Part shown: in pieces, positions 7,690 to 13,711 of the stretch | Layout: every line of letters begins with the position of its first letter | How positions within the stretch are numbered: position 1 is the stretch's first letter | Source of the DNA: Actinomycetota bacterium | GTDB taxonomy: Bacteria > Actinomycetota > Acidimicrobiia > Acidimicrobiales > Ilumatobacteraceae | Direction of reading: 5' to 3' | DNA length: 13,711 nucleotides | NCBI GenBank assembly: GCA_009705435.1 | Contig: WLTJ01000017.1 | Coordinates: 1 to 13,711, forward strand | The notes under the pieces: model-generated | Seen by the model: only the letters and a program-made list of their open reading frames with translations | What the model was told of the DNA's origin: nothing | Database searches by the model: none | Program-made: the position numbers and the translations under genes

Positions 7690-8274
7690 TCAAGCCGTCT
7701 TCCTGCTTCGAACCCGACCATGAATAGTCTCTGCACCCGCAGCGATGAGCTTTTGGTGCATCGGGGCAACTGCGAGATGACACAGAGCTAGAGCAGCCGC
7801 ATCTGCAGCGTCTGCTGGTTGTGGTAGAGAATTCAGCCCCAAGCGCATCTGAACCATTTTCTGAACCTGAATTTTGTCTGCTCCTCCCCAACCAGTAACA
7901 GTTTGCTTGACTTGGTTGGGGGTGTATTGCACGACGTCGCAACCGGCCAGTGCGGCTAAAGCGAGAGCCAGACCACTGGCTTGCCCGACGCTCATGGCGG
8001 TGCGAACATTCACTTGAAAGAAAAGTTGCTCAATGACCACGGTCTGTGGGCAAAACTCACTCAGAAGCAGCGACAAATCGGCATGCAAACTCGCTAAGCG
8101 CTCAGGGAGTGGCGACGTCGCAGGAGTTCGCAGAACTCCCATGGAGACACATTGCAATGATTGAGGACCTGAGGAATCAATCACCGCATAACCACAACGG
8201 GTCAAACCTGGGTCAATTCCAAGCACCCGATGAACCTGACTCGGGCGCTCAGAGACCGGGGTGGATACGAACAT
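7690..8274 (-). CDS. ruvC: Crossover junction endodeoxyribonuclease RuvC
   Basis: Resolvase that nicks Holliday junctions symmetrically, acting with RuvAB. It has 194 residues including a 16-residue N-terminal extension before VLGIDPGLTRCGY (17-29). The four acidic catalytic residues are visible: D21 (IDPG), E82 (VIEQLFF), and D155 and D158 (ADAADAA). The conserved loop PNQVKQTVTGWGGADK is at 119-134. The ATG at 8274 has AGGA about eight bases upstream. A GTG at residue 17 would remove the extension but lies so close to the first beta strand that I prefer the ATG. It is the first gene of the long minus-strand run and is divergent from the lipoprotein gene. Confidence 0.96.
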   Translation of the reverse strand: MFVSTPVSERPSQVHRVLGIDPGLTRCGYAVIDSSGPQSLQCVSMGVLRTPATSPLPERLASLHADLSLLLSEFCPQTVVIEQLFFQVNVRTAMSVGQASGLALALAALAGCDVVQYTPNQVKQTVTGWGGADKIQVQKMVQMRLGLNSLPQPADAADAAALALCHLAVAPMHQKLIAAGAETIHGRVRSRKTA

Positions 8275-8330
8275 GCGTACGATCCTAACCGATTGCTACG
8301 ACACCATGCATGAATGTGAGAACCTAGGGT
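8275..8330. promoter_or_regulatory. 56-bp divergent intergenic region (ruvC / hydrolase lipoprotein)
   Basis: This short gap must hold the start signals for both ruvC (leftward) and the lipoprotein gene (rightward). TAGGAT, read on the minus strand at 8287-8282, sits seven bases before the ruvC ATG. It could be a -10 box for a nearly leaderless message or an AGGA ribosome site. An 8-base perfect palindrome, CATGCATG, is at 8305-8312. I could not find a convincing -35 for either direction. For the rightward gene only AGGG directly before the ATG is seen, too close for a normal SD. Confidence 0.4.
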
Positions 8331-10253
8331 ATGAGTCCCCGTGATATCCCAGTAAGTGCCAGACCAGCAGCGCCTGTTTGGCGCAAACACACCCTGTTTT
8401 GCGGGATCGCCCTAGCTGTGGTGATTGCCAGTTGCGGCGGTGGGAAGAACTCACAATCTGTTGATTCAACGACAGTCCCCCAAGACTCGACCTCCGTACC
8501 CACGCAAGACCCTCCCACTTGCTCAGTATCGGGCGTCTTAGCCTGCTTGCTCCCGTGGCCGAGTAATCGACTCACCGTGGCGGACTCATCAACGATGACT
8601 GGATTACGTTTGGCGATTCCATCTGACGCTGTGCCGGTGAATATTGATGGCATTGCTATGGATGTCACAGACCAAAATCGTGCCGATGGATTCTCGCCGA
8701 ACTCGGTGATCGTCTTTGAGGCACCAGGTGTCGATTTACTGGGAAGCGGTGTAGGCGATTCAACTGATATTGGGCGCTCTTTGGAGGATTCGAACCCGAT
8801 CAAGATTGTTGATCAGCAGACACAAGAGAAGTGGCCATTTTGGGGAGAGTTGGATGTTCAATCTCAATTAGTCACCTTGCGTCCGGCGACAGCATTTCTT
8901 GAAGGGCACACGTACGAGATCACTATTGGGTCACTCCTGACCGGAACCGGCGGAGTTGAAGTACCTCTCGCGACATCGCAGTGGTCCTTCACGATCGCTA
9001 GTGAACAATCTTTATCTGGACGATTGCTGCATGAGCGCTCAGTGGCTTATGAACAAATCGGTGATGGTGCGCCAGCCTTCAAGGTTGACTCGGTGACTGA
9101 AGGTTCTGTGCGAACCGTCGAAGGAACTTTTGACATTCCGAACTTTTTGTCTAATGACGGATCGCCTGGTGGTCATCTTTTATTTGATGATGCCGGAAAT
9201 CCGATGATCAACGAGGAGTTCCCCAAGTATCCCGCCGCCTTTCGATGCGTCGTTCCCAACCAAGTCAATGCTCCCGTGCCAGCGCTGTTATACGGTCACG
9301 GACTCTTGGGTGATCGCGGTCAAGTGGATTTCTTTGGAACGTTTGCCGGACAGGGTCTCATCACAGGTTGTGCGGTTGATTGGCTGGGAATGGCAAGTGA
9401 AGATATCGTCAACCTCGCTGAGATTTTGGCTGATATGAGTCGTTTCAATGAACAGGCAGATCGAATGCTGCAGGGTCTCATTGCATTTCAATTACTTGGG
9501 CGACTGACTAATAGTGCCGATGGTTTCGTGACTGATCCTGCCTTTCAAAATGCTGATGGCTCGCCAATTATTGCCCAAGATTCAACAGTTTTTGTTGGTA
9601 ACAGCCAAGGTGGCATTCTCGGGGGTGCCGCCTCAGCGATATCAACGGAATGGAAGCGGGCGGTCCTGGGAGTGCCAGGAATGAATTATTCATTACTGCT
9701 CCCACGATCAAGCGACTGGCCACAATTTCAGGTTGCCTATGAGGCTGCCTACCTTGAGAGTCAAGATCGCTTGATGGCGTTGGTCCTGGCACAGTTGTTG
9801 TGGGATCGGGGAGAAAATAGTGCTTATGCGCAACACCTTTCGGCCAATCCATATCCGGGCATTGAAAAGAAAGATGTTCTCTTAGTGGGCGCCTTCGGGG
9901 ATCATCAAGTCGCCAATGTGTCCACTGAAGTATTGGCGCGCACGATAGGTGCAAGGGTCCACTCCCCGGCCTTACTGGATGGTCGGAGTTCCGATGTTGT
10001 GCCTTTGTGGGGTATTGAGCCAATCACTTATCCCTATTCAGGAACAGCCTTAGTCATGTGGGATTATGGCACTCCCGCTCCACCGATCGGACCCCAGCCG
10101 CCCAGCGAGCCCGAATTCGGCCTTGACCCGCACGGCGCTGGAAGTGATGAAGCACTTGTACTTGTTCAAGCGCTGGGCTATCTCTTATCGGCAGGATTGC
10201 AGAATGTATGTGGCGAAGGTCCGTGTATCGGAACACAAATTGATTCGCAGTAA
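8331..10253 (+). CDS. Secreted lipoprotein with alpha/beta-hydrolase fold (lipase/esterase-like)
   Basis: A 640-residue predicted lipoprotein. The basic N-terminus (WRKH) and hydrophobic stretch at 21-34 lead to a lipobox ending in C35 (IASC), followed by GGG and a Ser/Thr linker to about 60. Residues 65-225 resemble the beta-rich N-terminal part of the bacterial virulence-factor lipase/VolA type: PWPSNRLTVAD (75-85), NRADGFSPNS (116-125), then an Ig-like piece ending near 224. The hydrolase core starts at PALLYGHGLLGDRG (317-330). The nucleophile elbow is GNSQGG with S425. GDHQVAN (523-529) probably supplies the acid, and H601 in LDPHGAG is the likely catalytic His. C627 and C632 may form a disulfide. 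The substrate is unknown; lipid or ester is inferred. It is the only plus-strand gene here, and its stop lies 5 nt from the yebC stop. Confidence 0.82.
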   Translation: MSPRDIPVSARPAAPVWRKHTLFCGIALAVVIASCGGGKNSQSVDSTTVPQDSTSVPTQDPPTCSVSGVLACLLPWPSNRLTVADSSTMTGLRLAIPSDAVPVNIDGIAMDVTDQNRADGFSPNSVIVFEAPGVDLLGSGVGDSTDIGRSLEDSNPIKIVDQQTQEKWPFWGELDVQSQLVTLRPATAFLEGHTYEITIGSLLTGTGGVEVPLATSQWSFTIASEQSLSGRLLHERSVAYEQIGDGAPAFKVDSVTEGSVRTVEGTFDIPNFLSNDGSPGGHLLFDDAGNPMINEEFPKYPAAFRCVVPNQVNAPVPALLYGHGLLGDRGQVDFFGTFAGQGLITGCAVDWLGMASEDIVNLAEILADMSRFNEQADRMLQGLIAFQLLGRLTNSADGFVTDPAFQNADGSPIIAQDSTVFVGNSQGGILGGAASAISTEWKRAVLGVPGMNYSLLLPRSSDWPQFQVAYEAAYLESQDRLMALVLAQLLWDRGENSAYAQHLSANPYPGIEKKDVLLVGAFGDHQVANVSTEVLARTIGARVHSPALLDGRSSDVVPLWGIEPITYPYSGTALVMWDYGTPAPPIGPQPPSEPEFGLDPHGAGSDEALVLVQALGYLLSAGLQNVCGEGPCIGTQIDSQ

Positions 10254-10258
10254 CTCAC

Positions 10259-11005
10259 TCAACTGATTGATTCCATTATCTCGTCACTGATATCGAAATT
10301 CGCATACACGTCTTGAACATCATCGTTTTCTTCGAGCGCTTCAACCACTCTGATGATTTTGGCGGCAGTGTCGGCGTCGGTGACAGCGATGGTGTTTGAT
10401 GAAACCATTGTTGATTCTGCGGAGAGAACTTCAATGCCTGCGGCTTCTAAGGCAGTTTTCACTTCGTAAACAACGTTTGGTTCACTAAGAATTCGCCACG
10501 ATTCGCCGTCACGACTGATGTCATCTGCTCCAGCCTCAAGAGCCGCCATCATGATTTCGTCTTCTGGAGCGACCCCTGCAACATAGATGACTCCTCGTCG
10601 ACTGAACTGCCAGCCAACAGCGCCTGGTTCTGCCATAGCGCCACCAAGTTTTGAAAAAATATTGCGCACATCGGCACCGGTACGGTTGCGATTATTCGTC
10701 AAGGTGTCGACCATCATCGCTACTCCGCCTGGTGCATACCCCTCATAGGTGATGGACTCATAGTTTTCGCCTTGGACATCGCCACTACCCCTCTTAACGG
10801 CACGATCAATGGCGTCGTTGGTCATCTGCCCTGCTTTTGCTTTCTGGATGACCGTGCGCAAAGTTGCATTCGAGGAAAGATCGGCGCCGCCTTCACGGGC
10901 CGCAACCTCTATCTGTCGAGCGATCTTGGCGAATAATTTTCCGCGCGCCTGATCCGCTGCACCCTTCTTATGTTTAATTGTTGCCCATTTTGAATGTCCG
11001 GACAT
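10259..11005 (-). CDS. yebC: YebC/PmpR family protein (TACO1-like)
   Basis: Cytoplasmic protein of the YebC/TACO1 family, long annotated as a transcriptional regulator and more recently linked to translation through ribosome stalls at proline-rich sequences. The 248-residue length is standard. The N-terminus MSGHSKWATIKHKKGAAD (1-18) is nearly invariant in the family. Further blocks are NATLRTVIQKAK (46-57), TYEGYAPGGVAMMVD (86-100), TNNRNRTGADVR (103-114) and GAVGWQFSRRG (128-138). The C-terminus is acidic. The start has a strong SD, GAGG at 11012-11015, overlapping the pdxT stop. The gene follows pdxT by 3 nt, so it belongs to the pdxST operon here. It often precedes ruvC in bacteria, but an inverted gene lies between them in this genome. 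Confidence 0.97.
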   Translation of the reverse strand: MSGHSKWATIKHKKGAADQARGKLFAKIARQIEVAAREGGADLSSNATLRTVIQKAKAGQMTNDAIDRAVKRGSGDVQGENYESITYEGYAPGGVAMMVDTLTNNRNRTGADVRNIFSKLGGAMAEPGAVGWQFSRRGVIYVAGVAPEDEIMMAALEAGADDISRDGESWRILSEPNVVYEVKTALEAAGIEVLSAESTMVSSNTIAVTDADTAAKIIRVVEALEENDDVQDVYANFDISDEIMESIS

Positions 11006-11008
11006 GGT

Positions 11009-11614
11009 CTACCTCGGGTTCGTGACGGAGAAGTTCTCGACTAATGAAAGAAAGATTCTATGGATACGCAAGTCTGACACGAGTTCAGGATGAAATGAGC
11101 ATGCCAACGCATTGCCCGAACGAACAAGAACAGGCCGATCGCCCCATGAAGCCAGAACTTCAACATCAGAGCCAACGGCTTCAATGACAGGGGCACGAAT
11201 AAACAGTGCGTGAAAGGGCGTTTCAAATGAGTGCACGACGATGTCTTGCTCAAAGGAATCATTCTGGCGACCGTATCCATTGCGTCTGACATCTAGCTCT
11301 AGCGCACCCAAAGAAATCTGATCGGCGCGCCCATCGAGAATCGTCTCCGCCAACATGATCATCCCCGCACATGTGCCGAACACTGGAAAACCATGTTGAA
11401 AACGCTCCTTCAACACTTCGCTTAACCCTGAAGCGACGAGGAGATTGCTCATCGTCGTGCTTTCCCCACCTGGGATCACAAGACCTTGTATCCCATTCAG
11501 ATCCTCTTGCGTACGAACCAATCGAACTTCAGCGCCGCAATCTCGCAGAGCCTGAGCATGGGCTGCAAACGCTCCTTGAAGCGCCAAAACCCCGATGTGT
11601 AATTTTGGTTCCAC
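11009..11614 (-). CDS. pdxT: Pyridoxal 5'-phosphate synthase glutaminase subunit PdxT
   Basis: Class I glutamine amidotransferase that supplies ammonia to PdxS for PLP synthesis. From the GTG at 11614 it has 201 residues, close to the family length. The frame is open upstream to 11686, but that would run 47 nt into pdxS and lacks family similarity. The GTG has GAGG six bases upstream, and the protein then begins at the family block HIGVLALQGAF (6-16). The oxyanion-side motif is IPGGEST (47-53). The catalytic triad is C82 in GTCAGMI, H175 and E177 in SFHPEL. The gene lies 25 nt after pdxS and 3 nt before yebC. Confidence 0.96.
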   Translation of the reverse strand: MEPKLHIGVLALQGAFAAHAQALRDCGAEVRLVRTQEDLNGIQGLVIPGGESTTMSNLLVASGLSEVLKERFQHGFPVFGTCAGMIMLAETILDGRADQISLGALELDVRRNGYGRQNDSFEQDIVVHSFETPFHALFIRAPVIEAVGSDVEVLASWGDRPVLVRSGNALACSFHPELVSDLRIHRIFLSLVENFSVTNPR

Positions 11615-11620
11615 GCAAGA

Positions 11621-11624
11621 CCTC
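11621..11624 (-). promoter_or_regulatory. Ribosome binding site that sets the pdxT start
   Basis: GAGG on the minus strand with a six-base spacer (TCTTGC) precedes the GTG at 11614. The identical GAGG with six-base spacing precedes yebC (11012-11015). This decides the GTG start against the longer open frame. Confidence 0.75.
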
Positions 11625-11639
11625 AATAATTTAGTTGTA

Positions 11640-12536
11640 TTACCAACCGCGTTCTGCATAGCGCTGATTAATTTCGTCCATTCCAATTCCAGTCATCGGT
11701 GCGCCGATAGCAGTGCTCACCCGAGCTAACACGTCTGCATCCATAAAGTGCGTGGTCGCTTCAACAATCGCCTTTGCACGTAATGCTGGATTATCACTTT
11801 TGAAGATTCCCGACCCAACGAAAACTGAATGTGCTCCAAGTTGCATCGCAAAGGCTGCATCGGCTGGAGTAGCCAGACCTCCGGCACAAAATAGAGGCAC
11901 AGGCAATTGCCCAGTTTCAGCAATTTCTTGCACGAGTGATAATGGAGCCTGCAAACGCTTTGCCCATTCAAACAATTCTGCTGAATCGGCTGTGCCGATC
12001 TTTTTGATGTCACCAAAAATCGATCGTAAATGCCGTACTGCTTCAACAACATTTCCAGTTCCAGCTTCACCTTTGGAGCGGATCATGGCTGCTCCTTCGC
12101 TAATGCGGCGTAAGGCTTCACCCAAATTCGTCGCACCGCACACAAACGGAGTCGTAAACTTAAATTTGTCAATGTGATGAGCCTCGTCGGCAGGAGTGAG
12201 AACTTCACTCTCATCGATGAAGTCAACGCCTAAAGCCTGAAGGATCTGTGCCTCAACGAAATGGCCGATACGCGCTTTGGCCATGACTGGAATCGTTACG
12301 GCTGCTTGGATCCCCTGAATCATTTCTGGGTCACTCATGCGTGCGACTCCCCCATCACGGCGGATATCGGCGGGTACACGCTCAAGAGCCATGACTGCAC
12401 ATGCCCCTGCGTCTTCAGCGATCTTTGCTTGTTCGGGGGTGACGACGTCCATGATCACGCCGCCCTTGAGCATTTCAGCTAAGCCCCTCTTGACGGGGAA
12501 AGAACCGGTGACGGAGCGTGAAGAACTTGTTTCCAT
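11640..12536 (-). CDS. pdxS: Pyridoxal 5'-phosphate synthase subunit PdxS
   Basis: Synthase subunit that condenses ribose 5-phosphate, glyceraldehyde 3-phosphate and PdxT-derived ammonia directly to PLP. It has a (beta/alpha)8 barrel and assembles as a dodecamer. The 298 residues match the family. The catalytic residues are in place: D30 in GVIMDV (26-31), K87 in MAKARIGH (85-92) and K155 in RSKGEAGTG (153-161). Other signatures are ALERVPADIRRDGGVARM (50-67), DESEVLTPADE (108-118) and FVGSGIFKS (239-247). The ATG has no usable SD (only GAAG two bases away), and a TAnnnT box lies six bases upstream, so the message may be leaderless. It heads the pdxS-pdxT-yebC operon. Confidence 0.98.
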   Translation of the reverse strand: METSSSRSVTGSFPVKRGLAEMLKGGVIMDVVTPEQAKIAEDAGACAVMALERVPADIRRDGGVARMSDPEMIQGIQAAVTIPVMAKARIGHFVEAQILQALGVDFIDESEVLTPADEAHHIDKFKFTTPFVCGATNLGEALRRISEGAAMIRSKGEAGTGNVVEAVRHLRSIFGDIKKIGTADSAELFEWAKRLQAPLSLVQEIAETGQLPVPLFCAGGLATPADAAFAMQLGAHSVFVGSGIFKSDNPALRAKAIVEATTHFMDADVLARVSTAIGAPMTGIGMDEINQRYAERGW

Positions 12537-12538
12537 GT

Positions 12539-12557
12539 CTTCAGGCTAACGCTGAAG
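12539..12557. repeat. Inverted repeat over the pdxS -10 region
   Basis: CTTCAG (12539-12544) and CTGAAG (12552-12557) are a perfect 6-base inverted repeat with a 7-base spacer. The repeat overlaps the candidate -10 and extends to two bases before the pdxS start codon. There is no T tract, so it does not look like a terminator for the upstream lipoprotein gene. It is operator-like in size and place. Whether a protein binds it is inference. Confidence 0.4.
12543..12548 (-). promoter_or_regulatory. Candidate -10 box of a leaderless pdxS promoter
   Basis: TAGCCT (TAnnnT form) on the minus strand ends six bases before the pdxS ATG, the spacing seen in actinobacterial leaderless promoters, where transcription starts at the A of ATG. 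The absence of a Shine-Dalgarno fits this. No convincing -35 is visible 16-19 bases upstream. Confidence 0.4.
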
Positions 12558-12560
12558 CGG

Positions 12561-12580
12561 CGAGAGTGACGGTTCGAGAG
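12561..12580. repeat. Direct repeat upstream of pdxS
   Basis: CGAGAG occurs at 12561-12566 and again at 12575-12580, 14 bases apart start to start, around where a -35 element would lie. MocR-type PdxR regulators of pdxST genes in other Gram-positive bacteria are known to bind direct repeats, so this is a possible binding site. The units are short and could be chance. Confidence 0.25.
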
Positions 12581-12587
12581 AATGTGA

Positions 12588-13670
12588 TCAGGGCCACGCC
12601 GTTGCGGCGAGGGACTCGCCTGAAGCAACGATGACGGCTTGTTCCTTGCGTATTAATTCAACGAACGTCCGACCTGGAGTCAAAAGAATCGGCTCACCCG
12701 TCGCATCGGTCAAAGTCCAGGGGTCCATCTCGGACGCTCGTGTCCAAGTTCCCTGAGTGAATTTGCCCTGCTGTAGGACCCACGCGACTCCCGTGCCGGT
12801 TGTTTGAGCTTCTGGGCTCTTCTTGTTCGCCGCACTAATTTTGTACTCGACTGTGAGAACCAGGACGTTTTCGGTGGATACTTGTTCGCCGTTGCTATCT
12901 AGATGCAGCTTGTCATCATGACGGCGCGCAAACACCCGCTTATTTGCATCCCACTCCCATGAGGCTTTCATACTGCCGTCCATGCGGAGTTTCACACCGA
13001 CAACATCATCACCGTTGACAGATGAGGGATCAGCGGAATACAAAAACTGCGGTGGAGGTGTGCCGCCACGACCCGCTGCTACGGCCCATATGTCACTCGT
13101 GTTGGTGTAAAGGTTGTGCGGGGCTTTTTTATCGTCGGAACGGAAAAATCCGCTCCCCTTACCCGCCGCACTCGCGCTCATGTTGATGAAGTTGGAACTT
13201 TTCACTGCCGCCGTGACACCCGCATTTCCTCCACTCCAGACAAACAAGACTCCATTCAGTGAAGTAAGCAAATCAATGTCCTGCGTACGGCCAGAACGAA
13301 TCGGTCCGACAGGATCAGAACCCTGTGAGTGAAAGACCAAGGCGAAACGAGTTAAGGCCTCGACGTTTTCCTCAAAAACAATATCTGCTTGATTGAGTCC
13401 GCTCTGTGGACGAGCGCCAGGGTGATTGTCGACCTTAACGACTAAGGCAGGACGCATCGACAGAACTCCATCAGCCGCTGGTAATCCAGTCAGGGGCATC
13501 ACTGGTCCTGCGACGGGAATAGTTGTCGCGGTCGACGAGGAGGTTACTGCAATGGTGCTTGTCGTTGAAGAAACCGGAACGCTGTCCGTAGATCCCGACC
13601 CGCCTCCACAAGACACGACGAGAAAAGTACCGATACACGCCAAAGTAAAAGGAGAACTATAAATTTTCAT
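12588..13670 (-). CDS. DUF3048 domain (YerB-like) lipoprotein
   Basis: A 360-residue predicted lipoprotein of the DUF3048/YerB family, whose biochemical function is not established. The signal sequence (1-20) ends in a lipobox before C21 (VVSC), followed by GGGSGS and a Thr/Ser linker to about 55. The N-terminal DUF3048 domain starts at PLTGLP (59-64) and includes RPALVVKVDNHPGARPQ (73-89), GLNQADIVFEE (91-101), FHSQGSDPVGPIRSGRT (113-129) and the SGG turn near 146-148. The C-terminal domain (about 240-350) contains GTWTR (307-311) and LLTPGRTFVEL (329-339). The ATG overlaps the stop of the upstream gene (ATGA), with an AAGGA site just before it, so translation is coupled to a probable htpX. 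A 51-nt gap separates it from pdxS. Confidence 0.93.
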   Translation of the reverse strand: MKIYSSPFTLACIGTFLVVSCGGGSGSTDSVPVSSTTSTIAVTSSSTATTIPVAGPVMPLTGLPAADGVLSMRPALVVKVDNHPGARPQSGLNQADIVFEENVEALTRFALVFHSQGSDPVGPIRSGRTQDIDLLTSLNGVLFVWSGGNAGVTAAVKSSNFINMSASAAGKGSGFFRSDDKKAPHNLYTNTSDIWAVAAGRGGTPPPQFLYSADPSSVNGDDVVGVKLRMDGSMKASWEWDANKRVFARRHDDKLHLDSNGEQVSTENVLVLTVEYKISAANKKSPEAQTTGTGVAWVLQQGKFTQGTWTRASEMDPWTLTDATGEPILLTPGRTFVELIRKEQAVIVASGESLAATAWP

Positions 13671-13711
13671 AGATCCTTTAATAATGCAATTCTTTCATCA
13701 AGGGGTGGATG
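13667..13711 (-). CDS. htpX: Last 14 codons of an upstream gene, probably zinc metalloprotease HtpX
   Basis: Reading the minus strand from the right edge, one frame gives HPPLDERIALLKDL and then TGA, which overlaps the ATG of the DUF3048 gene by four bases (ATGA). The STHPPLEERI-like tail is the typical C-terminus of HtpX/M48 membrane metallopeptidases, which is why I propose this identity. The HExxH zinc site lies outside the window, so the name rests on 14 residues. The open frame and overlap are directly visible; the identity is inference. Confidence 0.5.
   Translation of the reverse strand, partial: HPPLDERIALLKDL

Noticed and set aside
7689..7769. Longer ruvA start adding 27 residues
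   Set aside because: It would overlap ruvC by 80 nt; RuvA proteins begin at MIGxLxG, which matches the ATG at 7688.
9568..10023. 151-codon minus-strand open frame inside the lipoprotein gene
   Set aside because: It lies fully antisense to the hydrolase core with its GxSxG motif and shows no recognisable domain.
10225..10245. GTGT/ACAC hairpin near the end of the lipoprotein gene as a terminator
   Set aside because: The stem is only four pairs with no T run in either direction.
11615..11686. Longer pdxT start adding 24 residues
   Set aside because: It would overlap pdxS, while the GTG at 11614 has a GAGG site at ideal spacing and gives the family-length protein.
11713..12177. 154-codon plus-strand open frame
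   Set aside because: It is antisense to pdxS, whose catalytic Asp and Lys residues are intact.
1..13711. Mobile element, CRISPR array, toxin-antitoxin or defence island
   Set aside because: No transposase, integrase, spaced direct-repeat array, small paired ORFs or defence domains are visible; the genes are conserved housekeeping genes plus exported lipoproteins.

Overview
The window looks like a piece of an actinobacterial chromosome, most likely from the class Acidimicrobiia (aquatic lineages of the Ilumatobacter/acIV kind). This is inferred from gene order (htpX-like, DUF3048, pdxS, pdxT, yebC, ruvC, ruvA, ruvB, queA, tgt, yajC, secD, secF, apt, relA-like), from actinobacterial protein features (Thr/Ser-rich linker in SecD, basic SecF tail) and from moderate GC. 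It is core chromosome. I see no transposase, integrase, phage gene, tRNA, rRNA or CRISPR array.

Layout, read along the minus strand from right to left. (1) 13711-12588: the last codons of a probable HtpX metalloprotease overlap the start of a DUF3048 (YerB-like) lipoprotein. (2) 12587-12537: a short promoter region with inverted and direct repeats. (3) 12536-10259: pdxS, pdxT and yebC, i.e. the glutamine-dependent PLP synthase plus the YebC/TACO1 translation factor. (4) 10253-8331, plus strand: the only gene on the other strand, a secreted lipoprotein with an alpha/beta-hydrolase (lipase/esterase-like) fold. It sits between yebC and ruvC, which are often adjacent in bacteria. (5) 8274-1: a long co-directional run of ruvC, ruvA, ruvB (Holliday-junction processing), queA, tgt (queuosine tRNA modification), yajC, secD, secF (Sec translocon accessory complex), apt (adenine salvage) and the first 11 codons of a probable relA/spoT.

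Most junctions in the long run are tight: ruvC/ruvA 1 nt apart, ruvA/ruvB 11 nt overlap, queA/tgt sharing one base (TAATG), yajC/secD 4 nt overlap (GTGA), secD/secF sharing one base (TGATG). Transcription and translation are therefore probably coupled. The one larger gap, between tgt and yajC, holds an inverted repeat and could be where the Sec part gains its own control. Nearly all sequence is coding, and no non-coding stretch exceeds about 100 bases.

I do not see a new multi-gene system. The points most worth a second look are the inverted hydrolase lipoprotein, the operator-like repeats over a possibly leaderless pdxS promoter, substitutions in conserved Tgt active-site segments, and the long Thr/Ser/Pro insertion in SecD.
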